DNA of 64,000 bases from NCBI RefSeq assembly GCF_005221325.1, contig NZ_CP039888.1, positions 372,001 through 436,000 of the forward strand. Reading direction: 5' to 3'. Below, piece after piece: positions 36,892 through 46,643 of this stretch. The notes below the pieces were generated by a model, which saw only the letters and a list, made by a program, of their open reading frames with translations, was not told the DNA's origin and ran no database searches. The translations under genes were made by a program, and so were the position numbers. Position 1 is the stretch's first letter, and each line of letters starts with the position of its first letter. Source of the DNA: Agrobacterium tumefaciens. GTDB taxonomy: Bacteria > Pseudomonadota > Alphaproteobacteria > Rhizobiales > Rhizobiaceae.

Positions 36892-37386
36892 TTGACTCAC
36901 ACGCGCCCCAAAATCCTCATCAGCGCCTGCCTCCTCGGCCAGCCCGTCCGTTATGATGGCAAGGGCAAGCCTCTTTCCCATCCAGCGATTGACCGTTGGC
37001 GCAGCGAGGGCAGGCTGGTAACGATCTGCCCGGAAATGGCCGGCGGCATGCCTGTCCCGCGTCCGCCGGCGGAGATAGAAAACGGGGCTTCCGGTCTCGA
37101 CGTACTGGAAGGCCGCGCCCGGGTGCTGGAGCTGACTGGCGGCGATGTCACGGCCGAGTTTATCGCCGGTGCGGAAAAGGCGCTGGCCTTCGCCAGGGCA
37201 AATGGCTGCACCCACGCGCTGCTGATCGACGGCAGCCCGTCCTGCGGATCAGTCGCGATCTATGACGGTTCGTTCTCCGGTATCAAACACGCAGGCAATG
37301 GCGTGACTGCGGCGCTGCTCGAAAAAGCCGGTATCGCGGTCTTTTCCCCAGCCGATATCGACCGACTGGATGCGCTAACCCCTTGA
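36892..37386 (+). CDS. DUF523 domain protein
   Basis: A 164-residue protein with the DUF523 pattern: ILISACLLGQPVRYDG at the N-terminus (Cys), TICPEMAGGMPVPRPP, and LLIDGSPSCGSVAIYDGSFSG. The conserved Cys residues suggest a metal or thiol function, but no activity is established. I chose TTG at 36892 with GAAGGA upstream; extension to 36832 would read through the repeat element. A bidirectional terminator follows at once. Confidence 0.85.
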   Translation: MTHTRPKILISACLLGQPVRYDGKGKPLSHPAIDRWRSEGRLVTICPEMAGGMPVPRPPAEIENGASGLDVLEGRARVLELTGGDVTAEFIAGAEKALAFARANGCTHALLIDGSPSCGSVAIYDGSFSGIKHAGNGVTAALLEKAGIAVFSPADIDRLDALTP

Positions 37387-37388
37387 AA

Positions 37389-37420
37389 CAAAGGCGCCGG
37401 AGTTTCCCCCGGCGCCTTTG
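37389..37420. terminator. Bidirectional terminator between DUF523 and the chemoreceptor gene
   Basis: CAAAGGCGCCGG (37389-37400) and CCGGCGCCTTTG (37409-37420) are perfect inverted arms with an 8-base loop. The two genes converge here and the AAA/TTT ends serve both directions. Confidence 0.82.
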
Positions 37421-37446
37421 TTCCATCGATATAGCCTCGGAGCGTA

Positions 37447-39270
37447 TCACCCCGCCATCCGCATCTCCCGCCCCATGCCATGAAGCTGGTGACCGGAGGA
37501 GACACGGAAGCCGCGGATGAGGTTCAGCAGCTCTTCGGTATCCACGGCCAGCGCCTCCGCCGAAGCGGTGGTTTCTTCCGCCATCGCCGCATTGTGCTGG
37601 GTGGCGACGTCGAGCTGGTTCAGCGACGTGGAGATCGAGCGCAGCGTCGTGTCCTGTTCGGCTGCCGAATGGGCGATCTTGCTGACGATCTCGTTGGCGG
37701 ATTTGATCTGGTCCGAGATGCGTTTCAGTGCATCGCCAGCCTCGCCGACGAGCCGCACGCCGTTTTCCACCTGGGCGGAGGAGCGGGCGATCTGGTCCTT
37801 GATCTCCTTGGCGGCGGCGGCGGATTTCTGCGCCAGTTCGCGCACTTCCTGCGCCACCACGGCAAAGCCCTTGCCGGCTTCCCCGGCACGCGCTGCCTCC
37901 ACACCGGCATTCAGCGCCAGAAGGTTGGTCTGGAAGGCGATGTCGTCGATCACGCCGATGATGTTCGAAATCTGATCGGAAGACTGTTCGATGCCGCTCA
38001 TCGCAGTGATCGCCTCTTCCACCACCCGGTCGCTGCGCGTCGCTTCCGAGCTGACGGTGGTGACGCGCTTGGCGGCATCCGCAGCACCTTCCGCCGTCTG
38101 GCGCACCGCAACCGTCAGTTCATCGAGAGCCGCGGAGGTTTCTTCCAGATTTGCAGCCTGCCGTTCGGTGCGCTGCGAAAGCTCGTTGGAGGCCTTGCGG
38201 ATTTCGTCCTTCGAGCCGCCAATGTCGATGCTCTTGGTGTTCACCTTGGCCATGGCGGCATCGAGATGCGTCAGTGCCTCGTTGAAATTGTCGCGTAGCG
38301 CCGCATAACGGTTACCGAGATCGCCGCAGCGCACGGTCAGATCGCCGCCGGCCAGCTTTTCCAGTGCCTCGCCGATGGTGGTGACGACCCGCGCCTGCAA
38401 TGCGGCCTCGTCGCGCTGCATGTCGAGATTGTTCTGGCGCTCGGCATCGAGCTGTTGCTGCTGCTCTTCCTGACGGCGCTGCATGGCATGGCGCTCGCGC
38501 ACCTTGTCCTGAAGCGAGGCGGTGGCCTTCGCCATCATGCCGACTTCGTTGGTGAGGCCGGTATGGGGAATGGCAAGCGAAACGTTCTCATTGGCCACTT
38601 CGCCGAGTGCACGGTGAATGTCGCCGAGCGGCTTCGATATGCCACGAATGACGTAGAAGGCGGCGGCAAGCGCCAGAACGAAGATGAGCGCGCCGATGGA
38701 CAGCGCCTTCATCACCTCGCCACGAACCTGGGCGTTCAGATCGTCGATGTAAACACCGGTCACGACCACCACCTGCCAGGGCTCGAAGGCAAGCGCGTAG
38801 GAACTCTTGGCGTAGTCATTGCCTTCCATGCCGGGCTTCGGTCCGTAGAAATCCGTCTGCCCGCCGCCGTTGCGGCCAAGCCGCACCAGCTCGTCACGAT
38901 AGGCAAACCCCTTACTATCAGGCTTGCCCTTGTAGTTTTCACCGACACGCTTGGCATCGGGATGAAACTTCATCGTCACTTCGTAGTCGTAACCGAACAG
39001 ATAGCCGTCAGGAGTGAACTTCATGGCGCCGACGGTGGCGAATGCCTGTTTCATGGCGTCGTCGCGCGAAAGCGTTCCGGCCTTTTCCTTGTCATGGAAG
39101 GATTGCAGGATGGAGATCGCCGATTGTACCTGTGTCCGCAGCATGCCGTAGCGTTCCTCATAGATCGCGTCGGTGGCGGATTTCAGCTGGTAGAAGGTCG
39201 CCGCGGCGAAGGCGGCCATCAGGGCCACCACGAGAACGATCAGTTGACGGGAAATGGAAAGGTTCTTCAT
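37447..39270 (-). CDS. Methyl-accepting chemotaxis protein with single Cache sensor
   Basis: A 607-residue chemoreceptor. Transmembrane helices at about 8-28 and 192-212 frame a periplasmic single Cache-type domain (DGYLFGYDYEVTMKFHP, SYALAFEPWQVVVVTGVYIDD). A HAMP linker (about 212-265) and a Gln-rich coiled coil follow. The signalling domain (about 350-590) has the tip IAFQTNLLALNAGVEAARAG. Cache domains of this type often sense organic acids or amino acids, but no ligand can be named. No CheR-binding pentapeptide is seen at the C-terminus (GREMRMAG). Confidence 0.93.
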   Translation of the reverse strand: MKNLSISRQLIVLVVALMAAFAAATFYQLKSATDAIYEERYGMLRTQVQSAISILQSFHDKEKAGTLSRDDAMKQAFATVGAMKFTPDGYLFGYDYEVTMKFHPDAKRVGENYKGKPDSKGFAYRDELVRLGRNGGGQTDFYGPKPGMEGNDYAKSSYALAFEPWQVVVVTGVYIDDLNAQVRGEVMKALSIGALIFVLALAAAFYVIRGISKPLGDIHRALGEVANENVSLAIPHTGLTNEVGMMAKATASLQDKVRERHAMQRRQEEQQQQLDAERQNNLDMQRDEAALQARVVTTIGEALEKLAGGDLTVRCGDLGNRYAALRDNFNEALTHLDAAMAKVNTKSIDIGGSKDEIRKASNELSQRTERQAANLEETSAALDELTVAVRQTAEGAADAAKRVTTVSSEATRSDRVVEEAITAMSGIEQSSDQISNIIGVIDDIAFQTNLLALNAGVEAARAGEAGKGFAVVAQEVRELAQKSAAAAKEIKDQIARSSAQVENGVRLVGEAGDALKRISDQIKSANEIVSKIAHSAAEQDTTLRSISTSLNQLDVATQHNAAMAEETTASAEALAVDTEELLNLIRGFRVSSGHQLHGMGREMRMAG

Positions 39271-39595
39271 GGGCGCTCACAAGAGTTTGGGATCGCGCGC
39301 CTGAAAAAAGCCGCGCGGTACCGGTGTTTCGGAGAAGGGAAAGGCGCATGATGCGCGGTAAAAGGACCGAAAAGCGCGGGTCTGCGCCGTGACCTCATCT
39401 GTGCTGCATCGCACTATAAACCCACTTAGCGGCCAAAAATTTGAATAAATATTTAATTAGCGGAGGCTTTATCCGGCCCGGCTGGCAGAATAAGTGGCGA
39501 AGGAAGTAATATTCCCCGAATGGTTGCGAGGTTGTTTCGTAAATGCAGCGATGACGCGATTATTTGACGTTTGTCATCAAAGTACGATCCGCAGG
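39271..39595. other. 325-bp promoter region of the chemoreceptor gene
   Basis: Both neighbours are on the minus strand, so this holds the chemoreceptor promoter and the 3' region of the HPE1-like gene. The AT-rich stretch 39420-39470 is the best promoter candidate. No open frame or RNA is supported. Confidence 0.5.
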
Positions 39596-40105
39596 TCAAT
39601 TACCGCGCAGCTGGAAATCCGGGAACTGGGGTGTGCCGACGACCGAGGCGTTGTGCGGCTTGGATGCATTGTCGCTGGAGATTGCCTTGACGGCTGCCGT
39701 GGTGGTCGTCACGTCGATGCCTGCGGGCGTGGAAACGGTTTCAGCGGGATCTGCTTCGGGTGCCGCCTCGTCATAGGTGGCGATGGCGGTGCCGGAGGGG
39801 TCCGTCATCCAGGCCGGATTGGTGCTGACGAAGGTGACGGGCGCACCGCCAAGCCAGGCCTCGGTGCGCACCAGCGTGCGTTTACCGTCGACGTCGTGCA
39901 TTTCAGTGTGCTGCGTCCCCGGCTCGATGGATGGAATGGCATAACCCTGCGCGGCGGGTTTGTTTTTCAAGGGCTGGCAGCCGGCGCAATCGCGGCGGAC
40001 GAAGCTGCCATTGGTGACATGCACGCCATTGATATATTCGATGGAGGATGCCATCGCCGACCCACTGGCGAGCACGACAATCGCTGTCAGAAAAAGACGC
40101 CGCAT
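39596..40105 (-). CDS. HPE1-like small secreted protein
   Basis: A 169-residue protein with a Sec signal peptide (MRRLFLTAIVVLASGSAMA) and a mature part beginning SSIEYINGVHVTNGSF. A Cys pair (RRDCAGCQPL) could form a disulfide. The middle has EMHDVDGKRTLVRTEAWLGG and the C-terminus is Thr/Ala/Pro-rich. It resembles the 'plant virulence effector HPE1-like' proteins described in Liberibacter and common in Rhizobiaceae; the name does not prove effector function. I chose the ATG at 40105, with GGGGGTTTTTCG upstream; the frame is open 18 codons further. purD ends 157 bases upstream on the same strand. Confidence 0.72.
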   Translation of the reverse strand: MRRLFLTAIVVLASGSAMASSIEYINGVHVTNGSFVRRDCAGCQPLKNKPAAQGYAIPSIEPGTQHTEMHDVDGKRTLVRTEAWLGGAPVTFVSTNPAWMTDPSGTAIATYDEAAPEADPAETVSTPAGIDVTTTTAAVKAISSDNASKPHNASVVGTPQFPDFQLRGN

Positions 40106-40262
40106 CGAAAAACCCCCGAAATGACGGCGCGGCCTCGCAATCGAGACACAATGCGCCATACAATATTGGGCGAAGTATTACCGGTCTTTCGTTTCCATCG
40201 GGTCAGCAAACTTGGTAAAAATTGAACGAAATAGTCGCTGCCAAGCCCATCTGCTTTAAGGA

Positions 40263-41534
40263 TCAGGCCTTTTCGCGGGCAATGGCCTGCCAGCCGATAT
40301 CGCGGCGGCAGAAGCCGTTTTCCCACTCAACCTTGTTGGCTAGCGCATAGGCGCGCGCCTGCGCTTCCGTCACGTTTCTGCCAAAGGCGGTGACATTCAG
40401 CACGCGGCCGCCGGTCGCGACGAGTTTGCCGTCCTTCAGCGCCGTTCCGGCATGGAACACCTTGGCTTCTTCGCTGGCCTCGGGAATATGGGCGATCGGC
40501 GTGTTCTTGTCGTAGGCGCCGGGATAACCTTTGGAGGCGAGAACCACGGTCAGCGCCGCATCGTCGCGCCATTCCGCCTGCACCGTGTCCAGCGTACCGG
40601 TGGCGGTGGCGTAGAGGATCGGCAGCAGATCACTCTTGAGGCGCATCATCAGCACCTGGCATTCGGGATCGCCGAAGCGCACGTTATATTCGATCAGTTC
40701 CGGGCCTTTGGCGGTGATCATCAGGCCGGCGAAAAATACGCCGGAGAAGGGGTTCCCATCCTTGGCCATGCCTGAGATCGTCGGCTCGATGATCTCCTTC
40801 ATGGTGCGCTCCACCATGGCCGGGGTCATGACAGGGGCGGGCGAATAGGCGCCCATGCCGCCGGTATTCGGGCCCGTATCGCCATCGCCGACGCGCTTGT
40901 GATCCTGCGCGGTGGCGAGCGCGAGCGCCGTTTTGCCATCCGAAAGGCAGAAAAAGCTCGCTTCCTCGCCATCGAGGAAGGCTTCCACCACCACCTCAGT
41001 GCCGGCCGTGCCGAAAGCACCGTCGAAACAGTCATCGATGGCGGCAAGCGCTTCCGCTTCAGTCATGGCAACGGTCACGCCCTTGCCGGCGGCAAGGCCG
41101 TCGGCCTTGATGACGATCGGCGCACCCTGTGCACGGACATAGTCCTTGGCAGGCTCGGCGGATTTGAAACGCTGGTAAGCGCCGGTCGGAATATCGTAGC
41201 GGGCGCAGAGATCCTTGGTGAAACCCTTGGAGCCCTCAAGCTGGGCGGCGGCTTTCGAAGGTCCGAACGTGGCGATGCCAGCTGCACGCAGATCATCCGC
41301 CAGACCAGCGACCAGCGGCGCTTCCGGGCCGATGACGACGAAGTCGATTGCTTTTTCCTTCGCAAAAGCGATGACGGCAGAATGATCTTCCACGTCGAGC
41401 GAAACAAGTGTTGCGTGGTCAGCGATGCCGGGATTGCCGGGTGCGGCATAAAGCTCATCGATGAGGGGCGACTGGGCGATTTTCCACGCCAGCGCATGTT
41501 CGCGTCCGCCGGAACCGATCAACAGAACTTTCAT
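40263..41534 (-). CDS. purD: Phosphoribosylamine--glycine ligase
   Basis: A 423-residue ATP-grasp enzyme making GAR from phosphoribosylamine and glycine, step 2 of purine synthesis. [18 protein letters not shown] is the family N-terminus. The ATP-grasp motifs are [15 protein letters not shown] and [29 protein letters not shown] is the last conserved block. The ATG at 41534 is one codon after a TTG. It is divergent from tex, with 201 bases between, and is not clustered with other pur genes. Confidence 0.96.
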   Translation of the reverse strand: MKVLLIGSGGREHALAWKIAQSPLIDELYAAPGNPGIADHATLVSLDVEDHSAVIAFAKEKAIDFVVIGPEAPLVAGLADDLRAAGIATFGPSKAAAQLEGSKGFTKDLCARYDIPTGAYQRFKSAEPAKDYVRAQGAPIVIKADGLAAGKGVTVAMTEAEALAAIDDCFDGAFGTAGTEVVVEAFLDGEEASFFCLSDGKTALALATAQDHKRVGDGDTGPNTGGMGAYSPAPVMTPAMVERTMKEIIEPTISGMAKDGNPFSGVFFAGLMITAKGPELIEYNVRFGDPECQVLMMRLKSDLLPILYATATGTLDTVQAEWRDDAALTVVLASKGYPGAYDKNTPIAHIPEASEEAKVFHAGTALKDGKLVATGGRVLNVTAFGRNVTEAQARAYALANKVEWENGFCRRDIGWQAIAREKA

Positions 41535-41735
41535 GGTCAATACCCCTGCAAATTCGCCAGTAACCTTGTGGCACGGGCGTTAAGGGCAGGGGGGCGAAAG
41601 GTCAAGGAGAAAGCGCCGCAAATGCCTGTCTTTCCCTTGAAGTCAGCCTTTCCTGTGGAATCGTGGATGCCTCTTGTTGTCACGCCACAATCAGACATTA
41701 TGTTCGCCGCTCCAGACCTGACAGCAGAGAACCCC

Positions 41736-44060
41736 ATGACCGCAGACAATGCCCGCCTCGCCTCGCTCATAGCTTCCGAAATCAATGCCCGCCCCGATCA
41801 GGTGAAGGCGGCGGTGGCCTTGCTGGACGAGGGCGCGACCGTGCCCTTCATCGCCCGCTACCGTAAGGAAGTGACCGGCGGGCTCGATGATACCCAGCTG
41901 CGCACGCTGGCGGAACGCCTTGTCTATCTGCGCGAACTCAATGCGCGCCGCGCCTCCATCGTCGATTCCATCACCGGCCAGGGCAAGATGACTGACGAGT
42001 TGATGGTCAAGATCATGCAGGCGGGCACCAAGGCGGAGCTGGAAGACCTCTATCTGCCTTATAAGCCGAAGCGCCGCACCCGTGCCGAAATCGCCCGCGA
42101 ACGTGGTCTCGGTCCGCTTGCCGAAGCTATCTGGGAAAACCGCTCTGCCGATCCGGCGAAGCTGGCGGAGGCCTATATCCAGGGTGAGGTGGCCGATGTG
42201 AAGGCGGCGCTCGAGGGCGCGCGCGACATCATTGCCGAAACCATGACGGAAAATGCCGATCTCCTCGGCCGCCTGCGTGATTACATGCGCCAGAACGCCA
42301 CCTTCCGCGCCAAAGTCGTGGATGGTAAGCAGGCAAGCGGCGAGAAGTTTTCGGATTATTTCGACCATTCCGAGCGCTGGGCAACGGTGCCGGGCCATCG
42401 CGCGCTCGCCATGCTGCGCGGCTGGAACGAGGAAATACTGACGCTGACGATCGATGTCGATGCGGATGATCCCTCGCCGGTGAAGCCGTCGCAGCGCACC
42501 ATTGCAGCCGCCTTCGATATCCGTAGTGCGGGACCTGCCGATCAATGGCTGATGGAAGTGGCGGGCTGGACCTGGCGCGTGAAGCTTTCCATGTCGCTGT
42601 CGCTTGATCTGATGCGCGAATTGCGCGAGCGGGCGGAAGAAGAGGCGATCAATGTCTTCGCCCGCAATCTGAAAGACCTGCTGCTAGCGGCACCGGCCGG
42701 TTCCCGCGCCACCATGGGTCTCGATCCGGGCATCCGCACCGGTGTGAAGGTCGCGATTGTGGATGGCACCGGAAAGCTGCTGGACACCAGCACGGTTTAT
42801 CCCTTCCAGCCAAAGAACGACGTGCGCGGCGCGCAGGCCGAACTTGCCTTGCTCATCCGCAAGCACAATGTCGAACTGATCGCCATTGGCAACGGCACGG
42901 GCAGCCGTGAAACCGAAAAGCTGGTGGCCGATCTTCTGGCGCAGCTGCCGGCTTCCGCTTCCGGCGCAAAGCCCACCAAAGTCATCGTCTCGGAAGCCGG
43001 CGCATCGGTCTATTCCGCTTCGGAACGGGCTGCAGCTGAATTCCCCAATCTCGACGTGTCGCTGCGCGGCGCCGTCTCCATCGCCCGCCGTCTTCAGGAC
43101 CCGCTGGCCGAACTGGTGAAGATCGAGCCGAAATCCATCGGTGTCGGCCAATACCAGCATGATGTCGATCAGGGCCGCCTCAGCCGCTCGCTCGATGCTG
43201 TCGTGGAAGACGCGGTGAATGCCGTGGGCGTCGATCTCAACACCGCCTCGTCGCCGCTTCTGGCGCGGGTATCCGGTCTTGGCAGCTCGATTGCCGATGC
43301 CATCGTCGCCCATCGCGACCAGACCGGGCCTTTCGCCAGCCGCAAGGAATTGCTGAAAGTGCCGCGCCTTGGCCAGCGCACTTTCGAACAATGCGCCGGC
43401 TTCCTGCGTATTCCAAACGGCAAGGAGCCGCTGGATGCCTCTTCGGTGCACCCGGAAGCCTATGGCGTGGCAAAGAAGATCGTCGCCGCCTGCGGCCGTG
43501 ATCTGCGTTCGCTGATGGGTGATGGCGCCGCTCTGAAGGCGCTTGATCCCAAGCGTTTCATAGACGAGCAATTCGGCCTGCCGACCGTGAAAGACATCAT
43601 CGCCGAACTGGAAAAACCCGGCCGCGACCCGCGCCCGAGCTTCAAGACCGCGACCTTTGCCGATGGTGTGGACGAGATCACCGATCTGAAACCGGGCATG
43701 CTTCTGGAAGGCACCGTCACCAATGTCGCGGCCTTCGGTGCTTTCGTGGATATCGGCGTGCATCAGGATGGTCTGGTGCATGTCTCGCAGCTCGCCGACC
43801 GTTTCGTGAAGGACCCGCATGAAGTCGTCAAGGCGGGCGATGTCGTCAAGGTGCGAGTCGTGGAAGTGGATGTGAAGCGCAAGCGCATCGGGCTGACCAT
43901 GCGCAAGGATGGCGGCGAGGCAGCGCCGCAGCCGATGCGTGAAAAGAACAATGCGGGCGCCATGCGCCATGCCACAGCCAAGCCGAAAGAACGCAACGAG
44001 GGGTCGCAAACAGGGGGTGCTCTCGCCGTTGCTCTTGCCGAAGCCATGAAGCGACGCTGA
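41736..44060 (+). CDS. tex: Tex-family transcription accessory / RNA-binding protein
   Basis: A 774-residue protein matching E. coli Tex (773). From the N-terminus: helical Tex domain ([40 protein letters not shown]), a YqgF/RuvX-like RNase-H-fold domain ([17 protein letters not shown]), helix-hairpin-helix ([15 protein letters not shown]) and a C-terminal S1 RNA-binding domain ([21 protein letters not shown]). The Lys/Asn-rich tail is disordered. It associates with RNA polymerase and RNA. The frame is open far upstream over the purD antisense side; I chose the ATG at 41736 (AGAGAA upstream), with 41700 an alternative. Confidence 0.94.
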   Translation: MTADNARLASLIASEINARPDQVKAAVALLDEGATVPFIARYRKEVTGGLDDTQLRTLAERLVYLRELNARRASIVDSITGQGKMTDELMVKIMQAGTKAELEDLYLPYKPKRRTRAEIARERGLGPLAEAIWENRSADPAKLAEAYIQGEVADVKAALEGARDIIAETMTENADLLGRLRDYMRQNATFRAKVVDGKQASGEKFSDYFDHSERWATVPGHRALAMLRGWNEEILTLTIDVDADDPSPVKPSQRTIAAAFDIRSAGPADQWLMEVAGWTWRVKLSMSLSLDLMRELRERAEEEAINVFARNLKDLLLAAPAGSRATMGLDPGIRTGVKVAIVDGTGKLLDTSTVYPFQPKNDVRGAQAELALLIRKHNVELIAIGNGTGSRETEKLVADLLAQLPASASGAKPTKVIVSEAGASVYSASERAAAEFPNLDVSLRGAVSIARRLQDPLAELVKIEPKSIGVGQYQHDVDQGRLSRSLDAVVEDAVNAVGVDLNTASSPLLARVSGLGSSIADAIVAHRDQTGPFASRKELLKVPRLGQRTFEQCAGFLRIPNGKEPLDASSVHPEAYGVAKKIVAACGRDLRSLMGDGAALKALDPKRFIDEQFGLPTVKDIIAELEKPGRDPRPSFKTATFADGVDEITDLKPGMLLEGTVTNVAAFGAFVDIGVHQDGLVHVSQLADRFVKDPHEVVKAGDVVKVRVVEVDVKRKRIGLTMRKDGGEAAPQPMREKNNAGAMRHATAKPKERNEGSQTGGALAVALAEAMKRR

Positions 44061-44085
44061 CCTCTGGTTGAAATGTTTTTTTACC

Positions 44086-44120
44086 AAAAAGCCCCAGCGG
44101 AGTGTCCGACGGGGCTTTTT
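44086..44120 (+). terminator. Terminator after tex
   Basis: AAAAAGCCCC (44086-44095) pairs with GGGGCTTTTT (44111-44120), 10 bp with a 15-base loop and a U-rich 3' side. It lies 26 bases after the tex stop. Confidence 0.85.
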
Positions 44121-44159
44121 GCTTGATGAAATCGTTCAATTTTTTTGAAATAAGACTAT

Positions 44160-44188
44160 CTTGCAACTTGTGCCGAAAGGAATACGGT
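44160..44188 (+). promoter_or_regulatory. Candidate promoter of cfa
   Basis: CTTGCA (44160-44165), 17-base spacer, TACGGT (44183-44188). It lies after the tex terminator and about 40 bases before the cfa ATG. The -10 match is weak. Confidence 0.3.
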
Positions 44189-44228
44189 CAGCAAAATTGA
44201 TAAGTGAGACTTAGCAATTGGGGGTGCC

Positions 44229-45485
44229 ATGGCGTCGTCTCTGCATGTTCTTCTGGAAAAGATAATCAAGATCGGTGATCTCACCGTCAACAGCCCGGGC
44301 GGCAGCCGCACATTTGGCGACGGCACGGGAAAAAAAGTGGTTCTGAATTTCACGGACGAAGCCGCCATGCAGGAGATTGCCGCCGATCCGGCGCTCAAGC
44401 TCGCTGAAATGTACATGGAAGGCCGGGCGCAGGTCGCGGAAGGCGACATTTACGATTTTCTGGCGCTGGTCAAAGGCAATACGCTGAGCGAGGCTCTGTC
44501 CTTCGGCATGGTCTGGCGCGGCATGGCCCGCATCATCGCCGCCCGCATCAAGATGCGTCTGCCGGTCAATCACAACAAGAGCAATGTCGCCCATCACTAC
44601 GATCTGAGCGCCAAGCTGTTCGATCTCTTCCTCGATGAGGACTGGCAATATTCCTGCGCCTATTTCAATCCGCCAGGCATCAGCCTCTATGAGGCGCAGG
44701 TTGCGAAAAAGCGGCACATTGCCGCCAAGCTGATGACCGAGCCGGGCCAGAGCGTTCTGGAAATCGGCTCCGGCTGGGGCGGCATGGCGATGTATATTGC
44801 CGAAAGCGCCGGTGCCGATGTGACCGGCATCACGCTCAGTGAAGAACAGCTCCGCGTCTCGCGCGACCGCGCGGCAAAACGGGGGCTTGCCGGCAATGTC
44901 CGCTTCGAATTGCAGGATTACCGTTACCTGCCGGCTTCGAAAAAATATGACCGCATCGTCTCCGTCGGCATGTTCGAACATGTCGGGCCGACCCATTATC
45001 GCGATTATTTCGACAAGGTGGCGGAGGTGCTGGACGACAAGGGCGTGATGGTGCTGCATTCCATCGGCCAGCCCTATCCGGCACTGGCGACCAACCCCTT
45101 CATCGAAAAATATATTTTCCCCGGCGGTTATATTCCCTCGCTTGCCGAGGTGCTGCCGGCGATCCAGAAGTCCGGACTGCTGGTGAAGGATATCGAAATC
45201 CTGCCCATGCATTATGCCCATACGCTCCGGCACTGGCGGGAACGTTTCGTGGCGCGAAAGGCGGAGGCGGTAGCGCTTTATGACGAGCGTTTCTTCCGCA
45301 TGTGGGAGTTTTATCTGGCGGGGTCGGAAATGGCCTTCACCCATGAAAATTTCCATATTTTCCAGATCCAGCTCGCCAAGGACCGCGATGCCGTGCCGCA
45401 TGACCGCGACTACATCGCCTGCAACGAGGCGAAGCTGCTGGAGTTCGAGAAGACGCGTGCGCCGCTGGAGAAGGTGACGTTCTGA
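44229..45485 (+). CDS. cfa: Cyclopropane-fatty-acyl-phospholipid synthase family methyltransferase
   Basis: A 418-residue SAM-dependent enzyme that adds a methylene bridge to unsaturated phospholipid acyl chains. VAHHYDLSAKLFDLFLD and YSCAYF are family hallmarks, VLEIGSGWGGMAMYIAE is the SAM loop, and RIVSVGMFEHVGPTHYRDYF carries the acid/base residues. HYAHTLRHWRERF is the C-terminal motif. It starts at the ATG at 44229. Rhizobiaceae carry several paralogues, so this may not be the main membrane enzyme; a related methyltransferase acting on another lipid is possible. Confidence 0.9.
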   Translation: MASSLHVLLEKIIKIGDLTVNSPGGSRTFGDGTGKKVVLNFTDEAAMQEIAADPALKLAEMYMEGRAQVAEGDIYDFLALVKGNTLSEALSFGMVWRGMARIIAARIKMRLPVNHNKSNVAHHYDLSAKLFDLFLDEDWQYSCAYFNPPGISLYEAQVAKKRHIAAKLMTEPGQSVLEIGSGWGGMAMYIAESAGADVTGITLSEEQLRVSRDRAAKRGLAGNVRFELQDYRYLPASKKYDRIVSVGMFEHVGPTHYRDYFDKVAEVLDDKGVMVLHSIGQPYPALATNPFIEKYIFPGGYIPSLAEVLPAIQKSGLLVKDIEILPMHYAHTLRHWRERFVARKAEAVALYDERFFRMWEFYLAGSEMAFTHENFHIFQIQLAKDRDAVPHDRDYIACNEAKLLEFEKTRAPLEKVTF

Positions 45486-45516
45486 AGACGGCGGACGAAC
45501 GTTTACGCACATGAGA

Positions 45517-45603
45517 CGTCATCCTCGGGCCTGTCCCGAGGATCTATCCACGTTGCAGAAGATAGGGCCCTAGCAGATGCTCGGGACAAGCCCGAGCATG
45601 ACG
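45517..45603. repeat. Palindromic intergenic repeat after cfa
   Basis: The left half (45517-45545) holds CCTCGGGCCTGTCCCGAGG, itself a stem. The right half (45575-45603) is its inverted counterpart with GCTCGGGACAAGCCCGAGC. Sequences of this GTCATCCTCGGG...CCCGAGGAT type are widespread between alphaproteobacterial genes, as I recall. No gene lies in it. Confidence 0.75.
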
Positions 45604-45736
45604 GAGGATAGGTTTGGCGCCCTGTCGCGAGCTTCGCAGTGGTGTTCTGCTTCTCCACGCGCTGGTTAATGGAATGGAAAGACAATCCCTCTAATTCTAC
45701 GCTCACCTGTCTGTATTGCGTTTCTGGGGTTCTTTC

Positions 45737-46537
45737 ATGTTCAAGCCATCAGCGGCCGTCGCCGCCTGTGTCCTGTCGCTTTTTGCCGTGGGCAACGCCC
45801 ATGCGGAAGGCTGGTTTTCCGGCGACTGGTATCTGAAGCTCGGCGGCGCGGGTTTCACCGCACCGAAATATCAGGGCGACAACAAGAATGAATTCGGCTT
45901 TTCGCCCATCATTTCGCTCGGTCGTCAGGGGCAGGGCGCGCGTTTCACCTCGCGCAACGACAGCGCCTCGATCTCGCTTCTGGATAATGGCCCGATCAGC
46001 ATGGGTCTGGCCGGCAAGCTGGTATCGCCGCGCGACGAGGGCGATTCGGCCGATCTGAAGGGCATGACCCGCATCAAGCGCGGCGGTGAGCTTGGCGGTT
46101 TCGCCGAGGCCTATCCGACCGACTGGCTACGTATTCGCGGTGAAGCCCGCCAGGGCATCCGCAGCCACAGCGGCGTCGTGGCGGATCTCAACGCCGATGT
46201 CTTCACTGATATCGCCCCCGGCATTCAGGTGTCCGTCGGCCCGCGCGCGACCTGGGTGAGCAGCAAATATAACGAGCGCTATTATGGTGTCAGCGCAGCC
46301 CAGACGGCCGCCGGCGCACCATCGCCCTATAGCCCGGGCGGCGGCCTGCATTCCGCCGGCGTCGGCGCCGCCATCACCTGGAAGGTCACCGAAAATGCGG
46401 AAGTGGGCTCATTTGCCGAATATCGCCGCCTGATGGGCGACGCCGCCGACAGTTCGCTGGTGCGCGAGCGCGGTTCGAAGAACCAGTTCATCATCGGTGT
46501 TCAGGCCAGCTACAAATTCAATTTCTCGCTGCCCTGA
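45737..46537 (+). CDS. MipA/OmpV-family outer-membrane protein
   Basis: A 266-residue protein with a Sec signal peptide (about residues 1-23, ending AHA) and alternating beta-strand pattern ending in an aromatic-rich strand (YKFNFSLP), typical of an outer-membrane barrel. Conserved MipA/OmpV features include YLKLGGAGFTAPKYQGD, FSPIISLGRQG and GPRATWVSSKYNERYYGVS. In E. coli MipA scaffolds murein enzymes; other members are porin-like. I chose the ATG at 45737; seven in-frame codons precede it without a signal peptide. A weak hairpin with TTTTT follows near 46563. Confidence 0.87.
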   Translation: MFKPSAAVAACVLSLFAVGNAHAEGWFSGDWYLKLGGAGFTAPKYQGDNKNEFGFSPIISLGRQGQGARFTSRNDSASISLLDNGPISMGLAGKLVSPRDEGDSADLKGMTRIKRGGELGGFAEAYPTDWLRIRGEARQGIRSHSGVVADLNADVFTDIAPGIQVSVGPRATWVSSKYNERYYGVSAAQTAAGAPSPYSPGGGLHSAGVGAAITWKVTENAEVGSFAEYRRLMGDAADSSLVRERGSKNQFIIGVQASYKFNFSLP

Positions 46538-46561
46538 GTGGACGGGCGATAAGGCCATGCG

Positions 46562-46582
46562 AAGCCGCAGCGGGGCTTTTTG
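46562..46582 (+). terminator. Weak terminator after the MipA-like gene
   Basis: AAGCC, loop, GGGGCTTTTT, about 25 bases after the stop. The stem is short, so efficiency is doubtful. Confidence 0.4.
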
Positions 46583-46643
46583 TATGCGTGGCGCGGTGCT
46601 GAAATCCATTCCGATTTTTTCGGCAATGCTGTAGAACCATCCC

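Noticed and set aside
40899..41735. N-terminal extension of Tex by more than 270 codons
   Set aside because: It is antisense to purD and not part of the Tex family, whose usual length fits a start at 41736.
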